64,000 bases of DNA from Acinetobacter sp. ANC 4178 (GTDB lineage: Bacteria; Pseudomonadota; Gammaproteobacteria; Pseudomonadales; Moraxellaceae). The stretch is taken from contig NZ_SJOD01000006.1 of NCBI RefSeq assembly GCF_004331175.1, forward strand, positions 277,541-341,540, read 5' to 3'. Numbering within the stretch: position 1 is the first letter of the stretch; each line of letters opens with the position of its first letter. This document shows, piece after piece, positions 51,623-61,840 of the stretch. The notes beneath the pieces are model-generated. The model searched no databases. It worked only from the letters and a program-made list of their open reading frames with translations, and was not told the DNA's origin. Both the position numbers and the translations under genes were made by a program.

Positions 51623-51686
51623 GCTCTTTCTATCATCTGCCCATAAATCCGCTATACGTTAGCATATTTAGCCATTGATAAAAAAC

Positions 51687-51713
51687 AAAAAGGTAGCGAT
51701 AACGCTACCTTTT
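51687..51713 (-). terminator. ftsZ terminator
   Basis: AAAAGGTAGCG-ATAA-CGCTACCTTTT perfect 11-bp stem between ftsZ and lpxC. Confidence 0.85.
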
Positions 51714-51746
51714 CTAGTATTTCAAAAGCAAGTTATTAAAAAATAA

Positions 51747-52931
51747 TTACTTACGTTGCTGATTTTTCAAATAATCTTGAATGCTCATTGGCGTTGGGCG
51801 TGACGCACCCGCTGATGAAGCAGCATTGATTGCTGGAGCATCCGCCTGCTGGCGCTGAATTGCAGGAACGTCATCTTCTTCAACCACAGCATGTGTAGAT
51901 GCAGAACGTGAGACCTGTGTATTTGGACGCTTCACAGGTTCAATCGCATCTGCCGAATTGCGGGTTAAACCCGTTGCAATCACAGTCACGCTAATTTCAT
52001 CACGCGCATCTGGGTCAAATACCGTACCGTAGAAGACTTGACCTTCATCCAAGTCTACAATCTGGTTTACGACATCGGTGATTTCTTCAATTTCACCAAA
52101 GGTAACATCATCACCGCCAGTGACGTTAATCAAAATGCCCTTCGCATTCATAATGGTCACGTTATCTAATAACGGACTACGAATCGCCTGTTCTGCAGCT
52201 TGACGCGCACGATGTTCACCACGACCTGAGCCTGCACCCATCATGGCATAACCACGAGTACTCATTGCAGTTTTCAAGTCAGCAAAGTCAAGGTTAATGT
52301 GACCCGGGCGAACCACTAAATCGAAAATACTACGTACTGCATTCAACAATACATCATCCGCTTTTTTATAGGCATCTTTCATCGAGATGTCGCGGAATAC
52401 TTTTAACAAGCGCTGGTTTGGAATAATAATGAGCGAGTCTACATGTGCTTCTAAAGCTTCAATGCCTTTTTCAGCAGACTGTTGACGGCGCTTCCCTTCA
52501 AAATTAAACGGTGTTGTGACTACACCCACCGTTAAAATCCCCATTTCTTTGGCAATTTCTGCAACGACTGGCGCAGCACCTGTACCCGTACCGCCCCCCA
52601 TACCAGCAGTGACAAACACCATATCGGTGCCTTCTAAATGCTGGCGGATCAACTCACGGCTTTCTTCGGCCGCTGTTTGACCCACTTGAGGATTCGCACC
52701 TGCACCTAAACCACGGGTACTTTGTTCGCCTAACTGGATTTTAAACTGTGCATTCATACGGTCTAACGCCTGTTTGTCCGTATTGGCACAAACAAATTTT
52801 ACACCTTGAATATCCGATTCCAACATGTGTTGAACGGCATTACCGCCTGCACCACCTACACCAAATACAGTGAAACGGGCTTGACCGTTGCTATCGTTCT
52901 GATCATCTTCTAAAAATTCAAATGAGGCCAT
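51747..52931 (-). CDS. ftsZ: Cell division protein FtsZ
   Basis: Tubulin-like GTPase that forms the Z ring. The ATG at 52931 follows AAAGG and gives 394 residues ([10 protein letters not shown]); an upstream in-frame GTG at 52967 is unlikely. The GTP signature GGGTGTG lies near residue 108, the catalytic loop region [11 protein letters not shown] near 205, and a variable linker leads to the conserved C-terminal peptide SIQDYLKNQ that contacts FtsA/ZipA. A 161-bp gap separates it from ftsA, leaving room for its own promoters. Confidence 0.98.
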   Translation of the reverse strand: MASFEFLEDDQNDSNGQARFTVFGVGGAGGNAVQHMLESDIQGVKFVCANTDKQALDRMNAQFKIQLGEQSTRGLGAGANPQVGQTAAEESRELIRQHLEGTDMVFVTAGMGGGTGTGAAPVVAEIAKEMGILTVGVVTTPFNFEGKRRQQSAEKGIEALEAHVDSLIIIPNQRLLKVFRDISMKDAYKKADDVLLNAVRSIFDLVVRPGHINLDFADLKTAMSTRGYAMMGAGSGRGEHRARQAAEQAIRSPLLDNVTIMNAKGILINVTGGDDVTFGEIEEITDVVNQIVDLDEGQVFYGTVFDPDARDEISVTVIATGLTRNSADAIEPVKRPNTQVSRSASTHAVVEEDDVPAIQRQQADAPAINAASSAGASRPTPMSIQDYLKNQQRK

Positions 52932-53092
52932 GACCTTTAAATTTCCTAATTCGTAATTGGCAGTCACTTAAGCCCGTATACTGCCTTGATCTGCATAAAT
53001 AAAATTGGTTTTAGAATGCTGTTCAATGTTTAGCTTGTCAAGTCTTGACCGCTTAACGTACAACTTCCAAACAATATTCCTTAAAAATACCA

Positions 53093-54355
53093 CTAAAAAA
53101 TAGACTTCAACTTATCATTTAGTCCCGACCATGCTCGTCCAGCACGTTTCCAGAACGAAAGTGTTTCTGGGTCTACAGTCTCGACCAAGGTTTCTTGCGG
53201 ATCCCCTTGGCTGAACATCAATAAGCCCGCCGCCGTTGCGTATTGGGAACGGCGCAGTGAAGCCAAATAAGGTTCATCGGCATAAACTTGTACAGGTGGA
53301 TTGCCTAAATGCGCTGAAATACCCAACATTCGACGTACCAAGCTGACCATTCCTTCAATTTGGCAAGCATCACCCGTCAAAACAACACCATGGTATAAAC
53401 CATGAATGGCACCGCTACGCTCAAGTGCTTCTCGAACTTGGGTCAAAATTTCTTCATAGCGTGCAATCATGATGTCAGACAATTCAATTCGGCTAATGGT
53501 TTGCGGACCATCAATCCCTTGAATTTGAATCATATGATCAGGTTTGACCACTTTTAAATCGACACAACCATAAAGCAACTTAATTCTTTCTGCTTCTTCT
53601 GTCGTGGTCTGTAAAACGGCAGCAATATCACGTGTCACATGTTCACCGCCACGCTGCAACGTTTCCGCCATCGCCAGACGGCCATCTAAATAGACAGCAA
53701 GATTGGTGGTTCCCGCGCCCATATCGAGCAAACAAACCCCATATTCTTTTTCGTCTTTCAGCAAACTGGCTTCTGCCGTTGCCAAGCAAGAAACCACCAT
53801 TTTTTCAACGGTGATGTTTGCGCCTTTCATGGCACGATCCAGATTTTGCATGGTACTGATAGGTAACATCATCAATTGATAATGCCCTTTCATACTGTGC
53901 GCGGACATCCGAATTGGGTTCTGTACCCATTCTGGGGAATCATCCAGTTCGAAACCAAGTGGGACTGCACTCACCAAATAATGGTCTGAAGTGACATGGC
54001 TGGCTTTAGCCAACTCTAATGCTCTGACCACTTCATTGGTGCTAATACTATGTTCAGCGTTTTCAATTGGGGTACGCCCCGAAGCATAAAAACTTTTTAA
54101 TTCTGCACTTGGAATTGAGACCCACGCCGAATGCACACGGCACTCAGCCATATCTTCCGCTTCCTGAACGGCATTTTTTATCGCTGTGATAACTTTGTCC
54201 AAGCTCACGATTTTGCCTTTGTTCATGCCGCGGTTACGTGCAGTCGCCATCCCAATGACTTGAATCTTGTCTGGGGCGTGCACCTTACCAATCAAAACTG
54301 AAACTTTATGTGTCCCAATGTCAATCGCAACAACTGAGGGAACAGCTTCACTCAT
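53093..54355 (-). CDS. ftsA: Cell division protein FtsA
   Basis: Actin-like protein tethering FtsZ to the membrane. 420 residues as usual. ATP-binding segments AIDIGTHKVSVLIG (N-terminus) and LLDMGAGTTNLAVY (near 208) are intact, as is the C-terminal amphipathic targeting helix (RAGRAWSGLNDKLKSIF). It lies between ftsQ and ftsZ in the usual order. Confidence 0.98.
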   Translation of the reverse strand: MSEAVPSVVAIDIGTHKVSVLIGKVHAPDKIQVIGMATARNRGMNKGKIVSLDKVITAIKNAVQEAEDMAECRVHSAWVSIPSAELKSFYASGRTPIENAEHSISTNEVVRALELAKASHVTSDHYLVSAVPLGFELDDSPEWVQNPIRMSAHSMKGHYQLMMLPISTMQNLDRAMKGANITVEKMVVSCLATAEASLLKDEKEYGVCLLDMGAGTTNLAVYLDGRLAMAETLQRGGEHVTRDIAAVLQTTTEEAERIKLLYGCVDLKVVKPDHMIQIQGIDGPQTISRIELSDIMIARYEEILTQVREALERSGAIHGLYHGVVLTGDACQIEGMVSLVRRMLGISAHLGNPPVQVYADEPYLASLRRSQYATAAGLLMFSQGDPQETLVETVDPETLSFWKRAGRAWSGLNDKLKSIF

Positions 54356-54419
54356 TATTTACTACCATTACATGTTTGTTTAATTTATGGCTTTACGCCT
54401 CTATTTATAAAGCCAATCA

Positions 54420-55274
54420 TTATGGCTTTGCATTTATCCCATCCGCAATGCTTGTGTCATTAATCGTTACAACAAAGTGACCATTTACAATTTTGGGTGG
54501 GGCTGCGCTTTTCCATTGAATCGCTAGGCCGTTCCTATAGCGTAAATCGATTGCAGAGATTTGTGACCATACTGGTTTCAAATCACTTTGTGCGAGATGA
54601 CTCAAACGTTGTAGCTTACTCATGGTTTGATCTTGATCAACAATAACACGTAATCCAGAATCAAACTGCATAAACCAAGTCATACGCTCCGTTAAATATA
54701 ATTCTTTTAGCCGAAGGTTGACTGGAAGGAATAATTGATTAATTTCATTATAGCGACGCATCATGGTTTTGGATTGGCTGATCGGCCCATGAAGCAATGG
54801 CAATTGTTGATAATTTTTGGGTGTCACTTCAGCAAAAACATCGCCGCTATCGCTCAGCAAGCGCCCGGTTCCCCAACGAGCAATTGCATGGCGAGGCATC
54901 ACTCGAACGCGAATCGCATTCGGCCATGCACGAGAAACTACGACCCGATCCACCCATGACAGCTCTAAAGCGCGGTCACGGATTTGCTCTAAGTCAGAGG
55001 TAAAATAATTATTTTGTAAAGTGGGGGCCACATGCAGCATCACTTGACGATGCTCTGCATCGGAACGCGTTCCGACCACATCCAGATCTGCTACACGCGC
55101 ATCAGTCATCACTTTGTAGAAGCCAAATATTCCAGCAGCCAAGACCAAAAAAGCAATGACCAAGAGCAACCAACCACCCACGTTCGTCAGTTGTTCCTTT
55201 CGCGTGGGTGGTTTGTCATGAATCGAGGTTATTGCAGCGCGTTTGCGCCGCATCGATGCTGGAAGTTGAGCCAT
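54420..55274 (-). CDS. ftsQ: Cell division protein FtsQ
   Basis: Bitopic divisome protein bridging early and late components. 284 residues: basic cytoplasmic N-terminus, one membrane helix (about 35-55), a POTRA domain (VADLDVVGTRSDAEHRQV onwards) and a beta domain. It starts 3 bases after the ddlB stop and is likely translationally coupled to it. Confidence 0.95.
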   Translation of the reverse strand: MAQLPASMRRKRAAITSIHDKPPTRKEQLTNVGGWLLLVIAFLVLAAGIFGFYKVMTDARVADLDVVGTRSDAEHRQVMLHVAPTLQNNYFTSDLEQIRDRALELSWVDRVVVSRAWPNAIRVRVMPRHAIARWGTGRLLSDSGDVFAEVTPKNYQQLPLLHGPISQSKTMMRRYNEINQLFLPVNLRLKELYLTERMTWFMQFDSGLRVIVDQDQTMSKLQRLSHLAQSDLKPVWSQISAIDLRYRNGLAIQWKSAAPPKIVNGHFVVTINDTSIADGINAKP

Positions 55275-55277
55275 AAC

Positions 55278-56207
55278 TTAGTGTGCTGCACCTGTAAGTG
55301 TTTGTTCTAAAATGGCAACACATAACGCATCAAAACTATAACCTACCGCATTGGCTGCTTTTGGCACCAATGAGTGGCTGGTCATGCCGGGTACTGTATT
55401 CACTTCAAGTAACCAGAAGTTGCCTTGTTCGTCCTGCATAGCATCAATACGTCCCCAACCACTTGCCCCAACGGCTTGGAATGCGCGTAAACATAATGCT
55501 TGTAGACGTTGTTCTTCCGCTTCCGTTAAACCGCACGGAATACCATATTGCACATCATTACGTTGATATTTCGCCTCATAATCATAAAAAGCGACATCGG
55601 CAGGAGGCTGCAAACGAATCACAGGTAAAGGTTGGCCATTTAAAAAGGAAATGGTGAATTCACGCCCTGTAATCCATTTTTCCGCCATCACCACAGCATC
55701 GTGCTGAGTGGCTTTAGCAATTGCAGCAGCCAAATCTTCAGCTTTTTCGACCTTACTCATGCCCACGCTAGAGCCTTCATGTACAGGCTTAATAATGAGC
55801 GGCAAGCCTAAGCTTTCAACCACTTCAGCTAAATCACTGTCTTTATCAATAATGCGATACGGTGCAGTAGGTAAATCTGACCCTTGCCAGATTTGTTTGG
55901 TTTTAACTTTGTCCATACCAATGGCAGAACCTTGAACACCAGTTCCTGTATAAGGAATGTTTAACCACTCCAATACCCCTTGGATCTGACCATCTTCACC
56001 ACCACGACCATGCAATACAATAAAGGCACGATCATAATGGACCAATTCTGTCACACTACGGCTCTGAGGATCAAATGCCTCAGCATTTACCCCAGAACGA
56101 ATCAATGCTTCAAGTACAGCCTGACCACTATCGAGAGAAACCTCACGCTCAGCTGATTTACCACCAAGCAACACGGCAACTTTGCCGAACTTTGAAGCAT
56201 TTGACAC
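55278..56207 (-). CDS. ddlB: D-alanine--D-alanine ligase
   Basis: ATP-grasp enzyme making D-Ala-D-Ala for peptidoglycan. 309 residues (306 in E. coli DdlB). Key parts: VLLGGKSAEREVSLDSG near residue 12, LHGRGGEDGQIQG near 65, KPVHEGSSVGMSKV near 144 and EVNTVPGMTSHSLVPKAA near 271-288. Position between murC and ftsQ follows the conserved order. Confidence 0.98.
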   Translation of the reverse strand: MSNASKFGKVAVLLGGKSAEREVSLDSGQAVLEALIRSGVNAEAFDPQSRSVTELVHYDRAFIVLHGRGGEDGQIQGVLEWLNIPYTGTGVQGSAIGMDKVKTKQIWQGSDLPTAPYRIIDKDSDLAEVVESLGLPLIIKPVHEGSSVGMSKVEKAEDLAAAIAKATQHDAVVMAEKWITGREFTISFLNGQPLPVIRLQPPADVAFYDYEAKYQRNDVQYGIPCGLTEAEEQRLQALCLRAFQAVGASGWGRIDAMQDEQGNFWLLEVNTVPGMTSHSLVPKAANAVGYSFDALCVAILEQTLTGAAH

Positions 56208-56258
56208 GTTTTTATCCTTAAACTGTTATAACTTTTTAATTGAAACCGAAGACGACAA

Positions 56259-57707
56259 TTAATCTACATATAATTGATGCTGCGCCAGCTCAACTGAGAT
56301 AGCTCCCACATTACCTGCGCCTTGTGTTAATAACAAGTCATTCGCTTGTAACACTTTACGCATTACATTCGGTAGGTTCCCTTCTACTGGATCGACCAAG
56401 ATGGGTTCAACTTCACCACGTAAACGAATACTACGCGCCAATGCTCGACTGTCTGCACCCACAATAGGTTTTTCCCCAGCAGGATAAACTTCTAATAACA
56501 ACAATTGATCCACTTGTGACAACACATCAACAAAATCATCAAAACAATCACGAGTACGACTAAAACGGTGCGGTTGGAACAACATCACTAAACGACGGTC
56601 TGGATGGCTAGCACGTGCTGCTTTAATGGTCGCTTCTACTTCTTTCGGATGATGTCCATAGTCATCCACCAATTTCACATTGCCTTCACCCAACTCAAAT
56701 TCACCCTGAACTTGGAAGCGACGACCTACACCACTGAAACCTTCGAGTGCACGTGCAATCGCAGCATCAGATACGCCTTCATCAGTGGCAATACCAATCG
56801 CAGCAAGAGCATTTAAAATGTTATGCAAACCAGGCAAATTAATGGTCAGACGCAGAGGTTCACGATCTTTACGCAATACGGTAAAGTGTGACTGCATACC
56901 TTCTTGTGCAACATCTACCGCACGAATGTCATTGTCTTCATTAAATCCGTAGGTCACCAATGGGCGACCAATGCGCGGCATAATTTCACGGATGTTGGCA
57001 TCATCACCACACACCACTGCCAAACCGTAAAACGGCATTTTTTGTAAAAACTGAACAAAAGTGTCTTTGAGGACATCAAAGCTACCACCATAAGTATCCA
57101 TATGGTCAGCATCGATGTTGGTCACAATGGTGGCCATGGGCTGTAAATACAGGAAAGATGCATCTGACTCATCTGCTTCGGCCACAATAAAACGACTTGC
57201 ACCTAGTGCTGCATTAACGCCTGTACGATTTAACAAACCACCAATCACATACGTTGGATCGAGGTTTTCTTCAGCCAACATACAGGTCACAAGACTGGTG
57301 GTGGTGGTTTTACCGTGGGTTCCCGCAACGGCAATCCCATGACGGTAACGCATCAATTCACCCAACATTTCTGCACGGCGCACCACAGGTGTGCGATGTT
57401 CAATCGCTGCCTGAATTTCAGGGTTTTCTGGGTCAATCGCCGTTGAAACCACCAAAACATTGGCGCCTTGAATATTTTCAGCAGCATGCCCGATATAGAC
57501 TTTAATGCCATTTTCTTCAAGCTGTACCGTGGTTTTCGATGCTTTGATATCCGAACCAGATACTTTATAGCCTTGGTTTTTCAACACTTCAGCAATGCCA
57601 CACATCCCAGCACCACCAATACCCACGAAATGGATGTGCTTAATACGACGCATTTCTGGGATTTTAATTAACTTTTTTGCTTGATCAGCAGGTGTAGATG
57701 GAGACAT
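56259..57707 (-). CDS. murC: UDP-N-acetylmuramate--L-alanine ligase
   Basis: Adds L-Ala to UDP-MurNAc, the first Mur ligase step. 482 residues (491 in E. coli). Rossmann start [17 protein letters not shown] near residue 26, ATP loop [10 protein letters not shown] near 123, EADESDASF near 175, and the C-terminal DYGHHPKEV near 345. Twelve bases separate it from murG. Confidence 0.98.
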   Translation of the reverse strand: MSPSTPADQAKKLIKIPEMRRIKHIHFVGIGGAGMCGIAEVLKNQGYKVSGSDIKASKTTVQLEENGIKVYIGHAAENIQGANVLVVSTAIDPENPEIQAAIEHRTPVVRRAEMLGELMRYRHGIAVAGTHGKTTTTSLVTCMLAEENLDPTYVIGGLLNRTGVNAALGASRFIVAEADESDASFLYLQPMATIVTNIDADHMDTYGGSFDVLKDTFVQFLQKMPFYGLAVVCGDDANIREIMPRIGRPLVTYGFNEDNDIRAVDVAQEGMQSHFTVLRKDREPLRLTINLPGLHNILNALAAIGIATDEGVSDAAIARALEGFSGVGRRFQVQGEFELGEGNVKLVDDYGHHPKEVEATIKAARASHPDRRLVMLFQPHRFSRTRDCFDDFVDVLSQVDQLLLLEVYPAGEKPIVGADSRALARSIRLRGEVEPILVDPVEGNLPNVMRKVLQANDLLLTQGAGNVGAISVELAQHQLYVD

Positions 57708-57719
57708 AGCTTACTCTAA

Positions 57720-58817
57720 TCACAATTCTTGAATTAGCTCAACGACATGTTGAGTTGCATCGGGTTGAGCCTGTTGACGCGCTTTGACTGCCATTTCAGA
57801 CAATAATGAACGGTTCATTAACGGCACTAACAATTCTTTTAAACTTTCAGGCGTCATATTAGCTTGCGGACAAATTTTCGCAGCCCCAATATTCGCTAAA
57901 AACTTGGCATTGACAGTTTGATGGTCATCCACAGCACTTGGCAACGGTACAAATATTGCCGCGACACCCGCTGTGGCAATTTCAGTCACCGTTAATGCAC
58001 CTGCACGGCAGATAATCAGGTCTGCATTTGAATATGCTTGTGCCATATCCTCAATAAAAGGATGCACTTCAACATCTAAATTCGCAGGTGCATTGGCATA
58101 CCGTGCCTGTGTTGCTTCTGTATGATTCTGCCCACATTGATGATAGACACGAAGTGGGACGTTTAATAGCTTTAAGGCTTCGGGTACACATTCATTTAAT
58201 GCTTTTGCACCCAAAGAACCGCCCACAATTAAGATTCGTAAGGCTTGATGGGTTTTTTCACGCTCTTGGTAACGCCAAGATGGATTTAAAATTTCGGTAA
58301 TTTCTTTGCGTACAGGATTGCCTGTGGTGACAATTTTGGCTTGTTCTGCGAAGGTTTGTGGAAAAGCCTGACACACCGTGGTCGCTACGCGTGATAATTG
58401 GGTATTGGTAAATCCAGCGATGGCATTTTGCTCATGAATCAGAACAGGAATACCCAAAACCCGTGCCGCCAAGCCACCAGGCCCCGCTACGTAGCCACCA
58501 AAACCAGCAACAGCGTCAATATTCAACTGTTTCATATAGCGCATAGCGCTTAAGGTGGCTTTTAAAATTTTAAAAGGCGCCAATAATTTTCGCACTACGC
58601 CATTACCGCGCACACCTTGAATATCAATTTGGTAAATTGGAATGTTTTGATTTTTTAATAAACGATTTTCCATGCCTGTAGGTGTTGCCAACCAAGACAC
58701 TTGTGTTCCTTGTTGTTGCAATTGTTTTGCAACGGCAAGTGCTGGAAAAACATGTCCACCAGTACCAGCGGCCATCATCATTACGCGTTTGGGCTTTGTT
58801 TGCTGTACATCAGTCAC
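57720..58817 (-). CDS. murG: UDP-GlcNAc--undecaprenyl-PP-MurNAc-pentapeptide transferase
   Basis: GT28 glycosyltransferase that converts lipid I to lipid II at the inner membrane. 365 residues. The N-terminal glycine loop reads MMAAGTGGHVFPALAVA, GFGGYVAGPGGLAA lies near 105-118, and the donor site RAGALTVTEIATAGVAAIFVPLP near 270-292. It opens the leftward division cluster here; the genes that normally precede it (mraZ to ftsW) are absent from the adjacent DNA. Confidence 0.98.
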   Translation of the reverse strand: MTDVQQTKPKRVMMMAAGTGGHVFPALAVAKQLQQQGTQVSWLATPTGMENRLLKNQNIPIYQIDIQGVRGNGVVRKLLAPFKILKATLSAMRYMKQLNIDAVAGFGGYVAGPGGLAARVLGIPVLIHEQNAIAGFTNTQLSRVATTVCQAFPQTFAEQAKIVTTGNPVRKEITEILNPSWRYQEREKTHQALRILIVGGSLGAKALNECVPEALKLLNVPLRVYHQCGQNHTEATQARYANAPANLDVEVHPFIEDMAQAYSNADLIICRAGALTVTEIATAGVAAIFVPLPSAVDDHQTVNAKFLANIGAAKICPQANMTPESLKELLVPLMNRSLLSEMAVKARQQAQPDATQHVVELIQEL

Positions 58818-59123
58818 GGTTTAATTCTTCAATTCAAAAAAATAGGCAAAAAATTCGTTTAAGTTAACAATTGTAATCACAAACGAGAAGGTGCGAAAGT
58901 TTATTTACTTTGTTTCACCTAGCGTTTCATTGTTTTTTTCTTCAGTTTTGTAAGTTTAAACAAGTTTTATTATTAATCTAGTACAAAAAACCGCTATCTT
59001 TGTTAAAAACAGCAACCGCCTTGTATTTTCAAGCACATCTTGCACCAAGATCTTGAACCTAAAAATACTGCACCAACCTCAACCACACGCAAGTGATTGA
59101 GGGTTTATTGTATTGAAATTCAG
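58818..59123. other. Intergenic region between gshB and murG
   Basis: 306 AT-rich bases on the upstream side of murG; it must hold the promoter of the murG-ftsZ group. The only structure seen is the inverted repeat at 59077-59102. Confidence 0.5.
59077..59102 (-). terminator. Inverted repeat after gshB
   Basis: CCTCAACCAC / GTGATTGAGG with one mismatch, just beyond the gshB stop; the T-run is weak, so termination is uncertain. Confidence 0.45.
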
Positions 59124-60071
59124 TTAAACGCTTGGGCGACCTGCTTCTAATACAGCAAATAAATCGTCCGCAATTTGGGTACCAAACTGGTTGTCAATTT
59201 CACGAATACAGGTTGGGCTGGTGACATTAATTTCGGTCACGTAATTACCAATCACATCTAAACCAACAAAAATCAGTCCTTTTTCACGCAAGAATGGACC
59301 CACTTTTTCAGCAATGCTACGGTCATTTTCAGTCAGTGGACGGGCTTCACCCAAGCCACCCGCAGCCAAGTTGCCGCGTACTTCACCATTTTGTGGAATT
59401 CGCGCCAAACAATATGGTACAGGCTCACCATTGATCATCAAAATACGCTTATCCCCTTCGACAATTTCAGGAATATAACGCTGTGCCATAATCGGCTGAG
59501 CACCATGATTGGTTAAGATTTCAATGGTTGAGCCAATATTCACACCATCTTGATAGAGGCGGAAAATTCCCATGCCGCCCATACCATCAAGCGGTTTTAC
59601 AATCACATCGCCTTGTTCTTTAATAAATTCACGAATCAAACCTTGCTGTGAAGTGACCAATGTCGGCACTTGCAGTTCTGGAAACTGGGTTGCGAACAGT
59701 TTTTCATTACAGTCACGCAGGCTTTGTGGTTTGTTAATAATCCACGCCCCTTCGCGTTCTGCCTGCTCTAAAATATAGGTGGTATAGACAAAGTTCATAT
59801 CAAATGGCGGGTCTTTTCGCATCAACACCACGTCATACGCCGCGATGGATTCTTTGTTCTTTTCACCCAATTCATAATAATGGTCGTAATCTTCAAACAC
59901 CTTTAACGGTGCAATTAAACCAAAAGCTTTACCCTGCTCGATATATAAATCCTGTTGTAATGCATAACCCAGTTCATGCCCGCGACGGCTTGCCGCCCAC
60001 AACATGGCCATAGTTGAGTCTTTTTTCAAATTGACACTTTCGATGGGGTCCATCACAACAAGTACGCGCAT
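59124..60071 (-). CDS. gshB: Glutathione synthetase
   Basis: ATP-grasp enzyme joining glycine to gamma-glutamylcysteine. 315 residues from the ATG at 60071 (AAGAG upstream); E. coli GshB has 315. Motifs: VVMDPIESVNLKKDSTMAM at the N-terminus, VIVKPLDGMGGMGIFR near 158-173, AQRYIPEIVEGDKRILMI near 205 and GLDVIGNYVTEINVTSPT near 270-287. gshA is not in the window. Confidence 0.97.
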   Translation of the reverse strand: MRVLVVMDPIESVNLKKDSTMAMLWAASRRGHELGYALQQDLYIEQGKAFGLIAPLKVFEDYDHYYELGEKNKESIAAYDVVLMRKDPPFDMNFVYTTYILEQAEREGAWIINKPQSLRDCNEKLFATQFPELQVPTLVTSQQGLIREFIKEQGDVIVKPLDGMGGMGIFRLYQDGVNIGSTIEILTNHGAQPIMAQRYIPEIVEGDKRILMINGEPVPYCLARIPQNGEVRGNLAAGGLGEARPLTENDRSIAEKVGPFLREKGLIFVGLDVIGNYVTEINVTSPTCIREIDNQFGTQIADDLFAVLEAGRPSV

Positions 60072-60193
60072 AATCAAAACTCTTGTTTAAAGATATAATC
60101 AGCTAGGAGTATAACGGAGATTATTCGGTTCTATTTCTGAATTTCTATTTTCGCTTATGGATAATTTTGTATAACTTCATTCAGGTTTCCGCT

Positions 60194-60406
60194 ATGCAAC
60201 AAGCCATTATTGGTTTTCATTTAGATGATGAACAACATTGGGTCGCAGATTTAGCCTGTGGACATACTCAACATGTACGCCACACTCCGCCTTGGCAAAA
60301 TCGCCCTTGGGTGATGACTGAACAAGGGCGCAAAGAGAAATTAGGCGTGATGCTGGAGTGTAAAAAGTGTGATAAAGACGATTTCGTAGCAGAGATTTTA
60401 TGTTAA
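60194..60406 (+). CDS. DUF3565 domain protein
   Basis: 70 residues from the ATG at 60194 (MQQAIIGFHLDDEQHWVADL). It contains CGHTQHVRHTPPW and a C-terminal CKKC, a pattern of cysteines and histidines suggesting a small zinc-binding fold. DUF3565 proteins are widespread in proteobacteria, with no known function. It is divergent from gshB and a conserved neighbour in related genomes would be expected. Confidence 0.82.
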   Translation: MQQAIIGFHLDDEQHWVADLACGHTQHVRHTPPWQNRPWVMTEQGRKEKLGVMLECKKCDKDDFVAEILC

Positions 60407-60462
60407 ATGAATATTTGGAATATTGAAGAGAAGGCTAAATTTTAAAACTTAAATTTTTCAAC

Positions 60463-60501
60463 TTTCGTTTTTCGTTTTTCGTTTTTCGTTTTTCGTTTTT
60501 C
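60463..60501. repeat. Heptanucleotide tandem repeat (TTTTTCG, about 5.6 copies)
   Basis: The C residues recur exactly every 7 bases at 60466, 60473, 60480, 60487, 60494 and 60501, with no mismatch. The array abuts the stop codon of the small membrane-protein gene (60500-60502). Confidence 0.9.
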
Positions 60502-60796
60502 ACAAAGTAAAGTTTGGTTTGACTAGGGCACATATACCTTTAGTTTTATATTCAGACCAACAATGCTCTGCTAGTTTTCCATACAAAATATTAGAAATCC
60601 ACAATAGTGCGCAAACAAATATTCCGATAATAAATGATTTTATCACGCTTATTTTGTTATATGTGCAAGTATAGAAAATTGCAGGGAAAATTAAAAAATT
60701 TTGAAGAACTGTTACCCCACAAACTATAGACACAATGAAAACTGTAATATATGTATAAATGGAAATTTTCTTCGGTTTAGATTGAGATTTAAGCAT
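60500..60796 (-). CDS. Small hypothetical membrane protein, 98 aa
   Basis: Not recognised. Two long hydrophobic segments (about residues 15-38 and 50-70), a basic N-terminus (MLKSQSKPKKISIY) and three cysteines. AT-rich, unlike gshB. The ATG follows AGGAATTATTAG, an acceptable ribosome site, so it is probably translated. It lies between a heptanucleotide repeat (3' side) and an IS982 element 51 bp upstream, which may have cut it off from its original promoter. Confidence 0.6.
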   Translation of the reverse strand: MLKSQSKPKKISIYTYITVFIVSIVCGVTVLQNFLIFPAIFYTCTYNKISVIKSFIIGIFVCALLWISNILYGKLAEHCWSEYKTKGICALVKPNFTL

Positions 60797-60840
60797 CTAA
60801 TAATTCCTAAATTATTTTTTACTTATAATTTCTTGCTTTT

Positions 60841-60847
60841 AAAATTA
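60841..60847. repeat. Target-site duplication, left copy
   Basis: AAAATTA immediately left of the IS end; identical to 61822-61828 on the right. Confidence 0.75.
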
Positions 60848-61821
60848 ACCCGAATCTCGGATAAGCGATTGCCTTGAAAAAAGAAGGACTAGAGCCATCA
60901 GTTGAGTTACCACACCAAACTCACAGCCCTAGTCCTTATGCTTGATAGTATCCAATTATTCTATGTCATTGATGATTTTTTTAAGAAATTTGAATCAACC
61001 TACTGGAAATTTCTTAAACAAAACCATTTCCGTCTAAGAATCCGAAGTGCACAACTGCATATTTCTGAAATTGCATTCATCGCCATTTGGTATAAATGCT
61101 CTCATCTCAATAACTTCAAAGCATTCTTTGCAACCTTAAAACACAATCATCGTCATCTGTTTAAACGTCTTCCATATTATCAGCGAATGGTTCATCTTAT
61201 CCAATCACAGCAACTCGCGTTACATGCCCTGCATTATGCTCTGATGAAAAATCAGCAAAGTGCTTATCTATGGATTGATTCAACCTCACTACCTGTGTGT
61301 AAAAATCAGCGTATTCAGCGCCATAAATCTTTATCAGCTATTGCTATGCGTGGCAAAAGCTCAATGGGATAGTTTTTTGGCTGTAAATTACATTTAATCA
61401 TGAATCAGTCTGGTGAAATTTTCAGAATGACTTTGTCTAATGGGCATACAGCTGATATCAAAATGGTTGAGCACTTAGTCGAAGGATTACAGGCAAAACT
61501 CTATGCTGATCGGGGCTATATTAGCCATGAACTTAAGAGTAAACTTAAAAGCCAAAATATTGATTTAATTACTTATCATCGTAAAAATATGCAGTTAATT
61601 CATTTATCGAAAGAAGATGAATATCACTTAAAACAACGCAATAAAATAGAGACATTATTTAGTTTACTGAAAAGGGACATACAATTTAGTCACGAGCAAA
61701 GCTCGAAGTGTTGCCGGCTATTTGGCAGGCATTTATGCCTCTTTATGTGCATATCAACTATGTCATCAGAACAAGCCAATGATTCGGCTTATGGAAGCAT
61801 CTGCTTAAACAGGATTCGGGT
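60848..61821 (+). mobile_element. IS982-family insertion sequence, degenerate
   Basis: 974 bp. The left end ACCCGAATCTCGGATAAGC and the reverse complement of the right end (ACCCGAATCCTGTTTAAGC) match at 14 or more of the first 19 positions. The element is flanked by a 7-bp direct repeat AAAATTA. It contains one transposase gene broken by a stop codon and a frameshift, so it is immobile unless helped in trans. Confidence 0.88.
60902..61808 (+). pseudogene. IS982-family DDE transposase, disrupted
   Basis: The DDE residues are visible: WIDSTSLPVC, YADRGYIS and KIETLFSLLKR. Two lesions are seen. First, TAG at 61370-61372 replaces the tryptophan codon expected in the conserved RGKSSMGWFFG segment; the same frame continues immediately (FFGCKLHLIMNQSGEIF). 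Second, around 61692-61700 a one-base insertion shifts the frame: the true C-terminus (SKARSVAGYLAGIYASL..MEASA) lies in the +1 frame and stops at 61806-61808, two codons before the right IR. The first codon may be the TTG at 60902 or an ATG at 60938. Confidence 0.88.
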
Positions 61822-61828
61822 AAAATTA
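61822..61828. repeat. Target-site duplication, right copy
   Basis: AAAATTA immediately right of the IS982 end. Confidence 0.75.
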
Positions 61829-61840
61829 AGATACTGATTA

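Noticed and set aside
60463..60501. CRISPR or replication iterons
   Set aside because: A 7-bp T-rich unit with no spacers and no replication gene nearby is a microsatellite.
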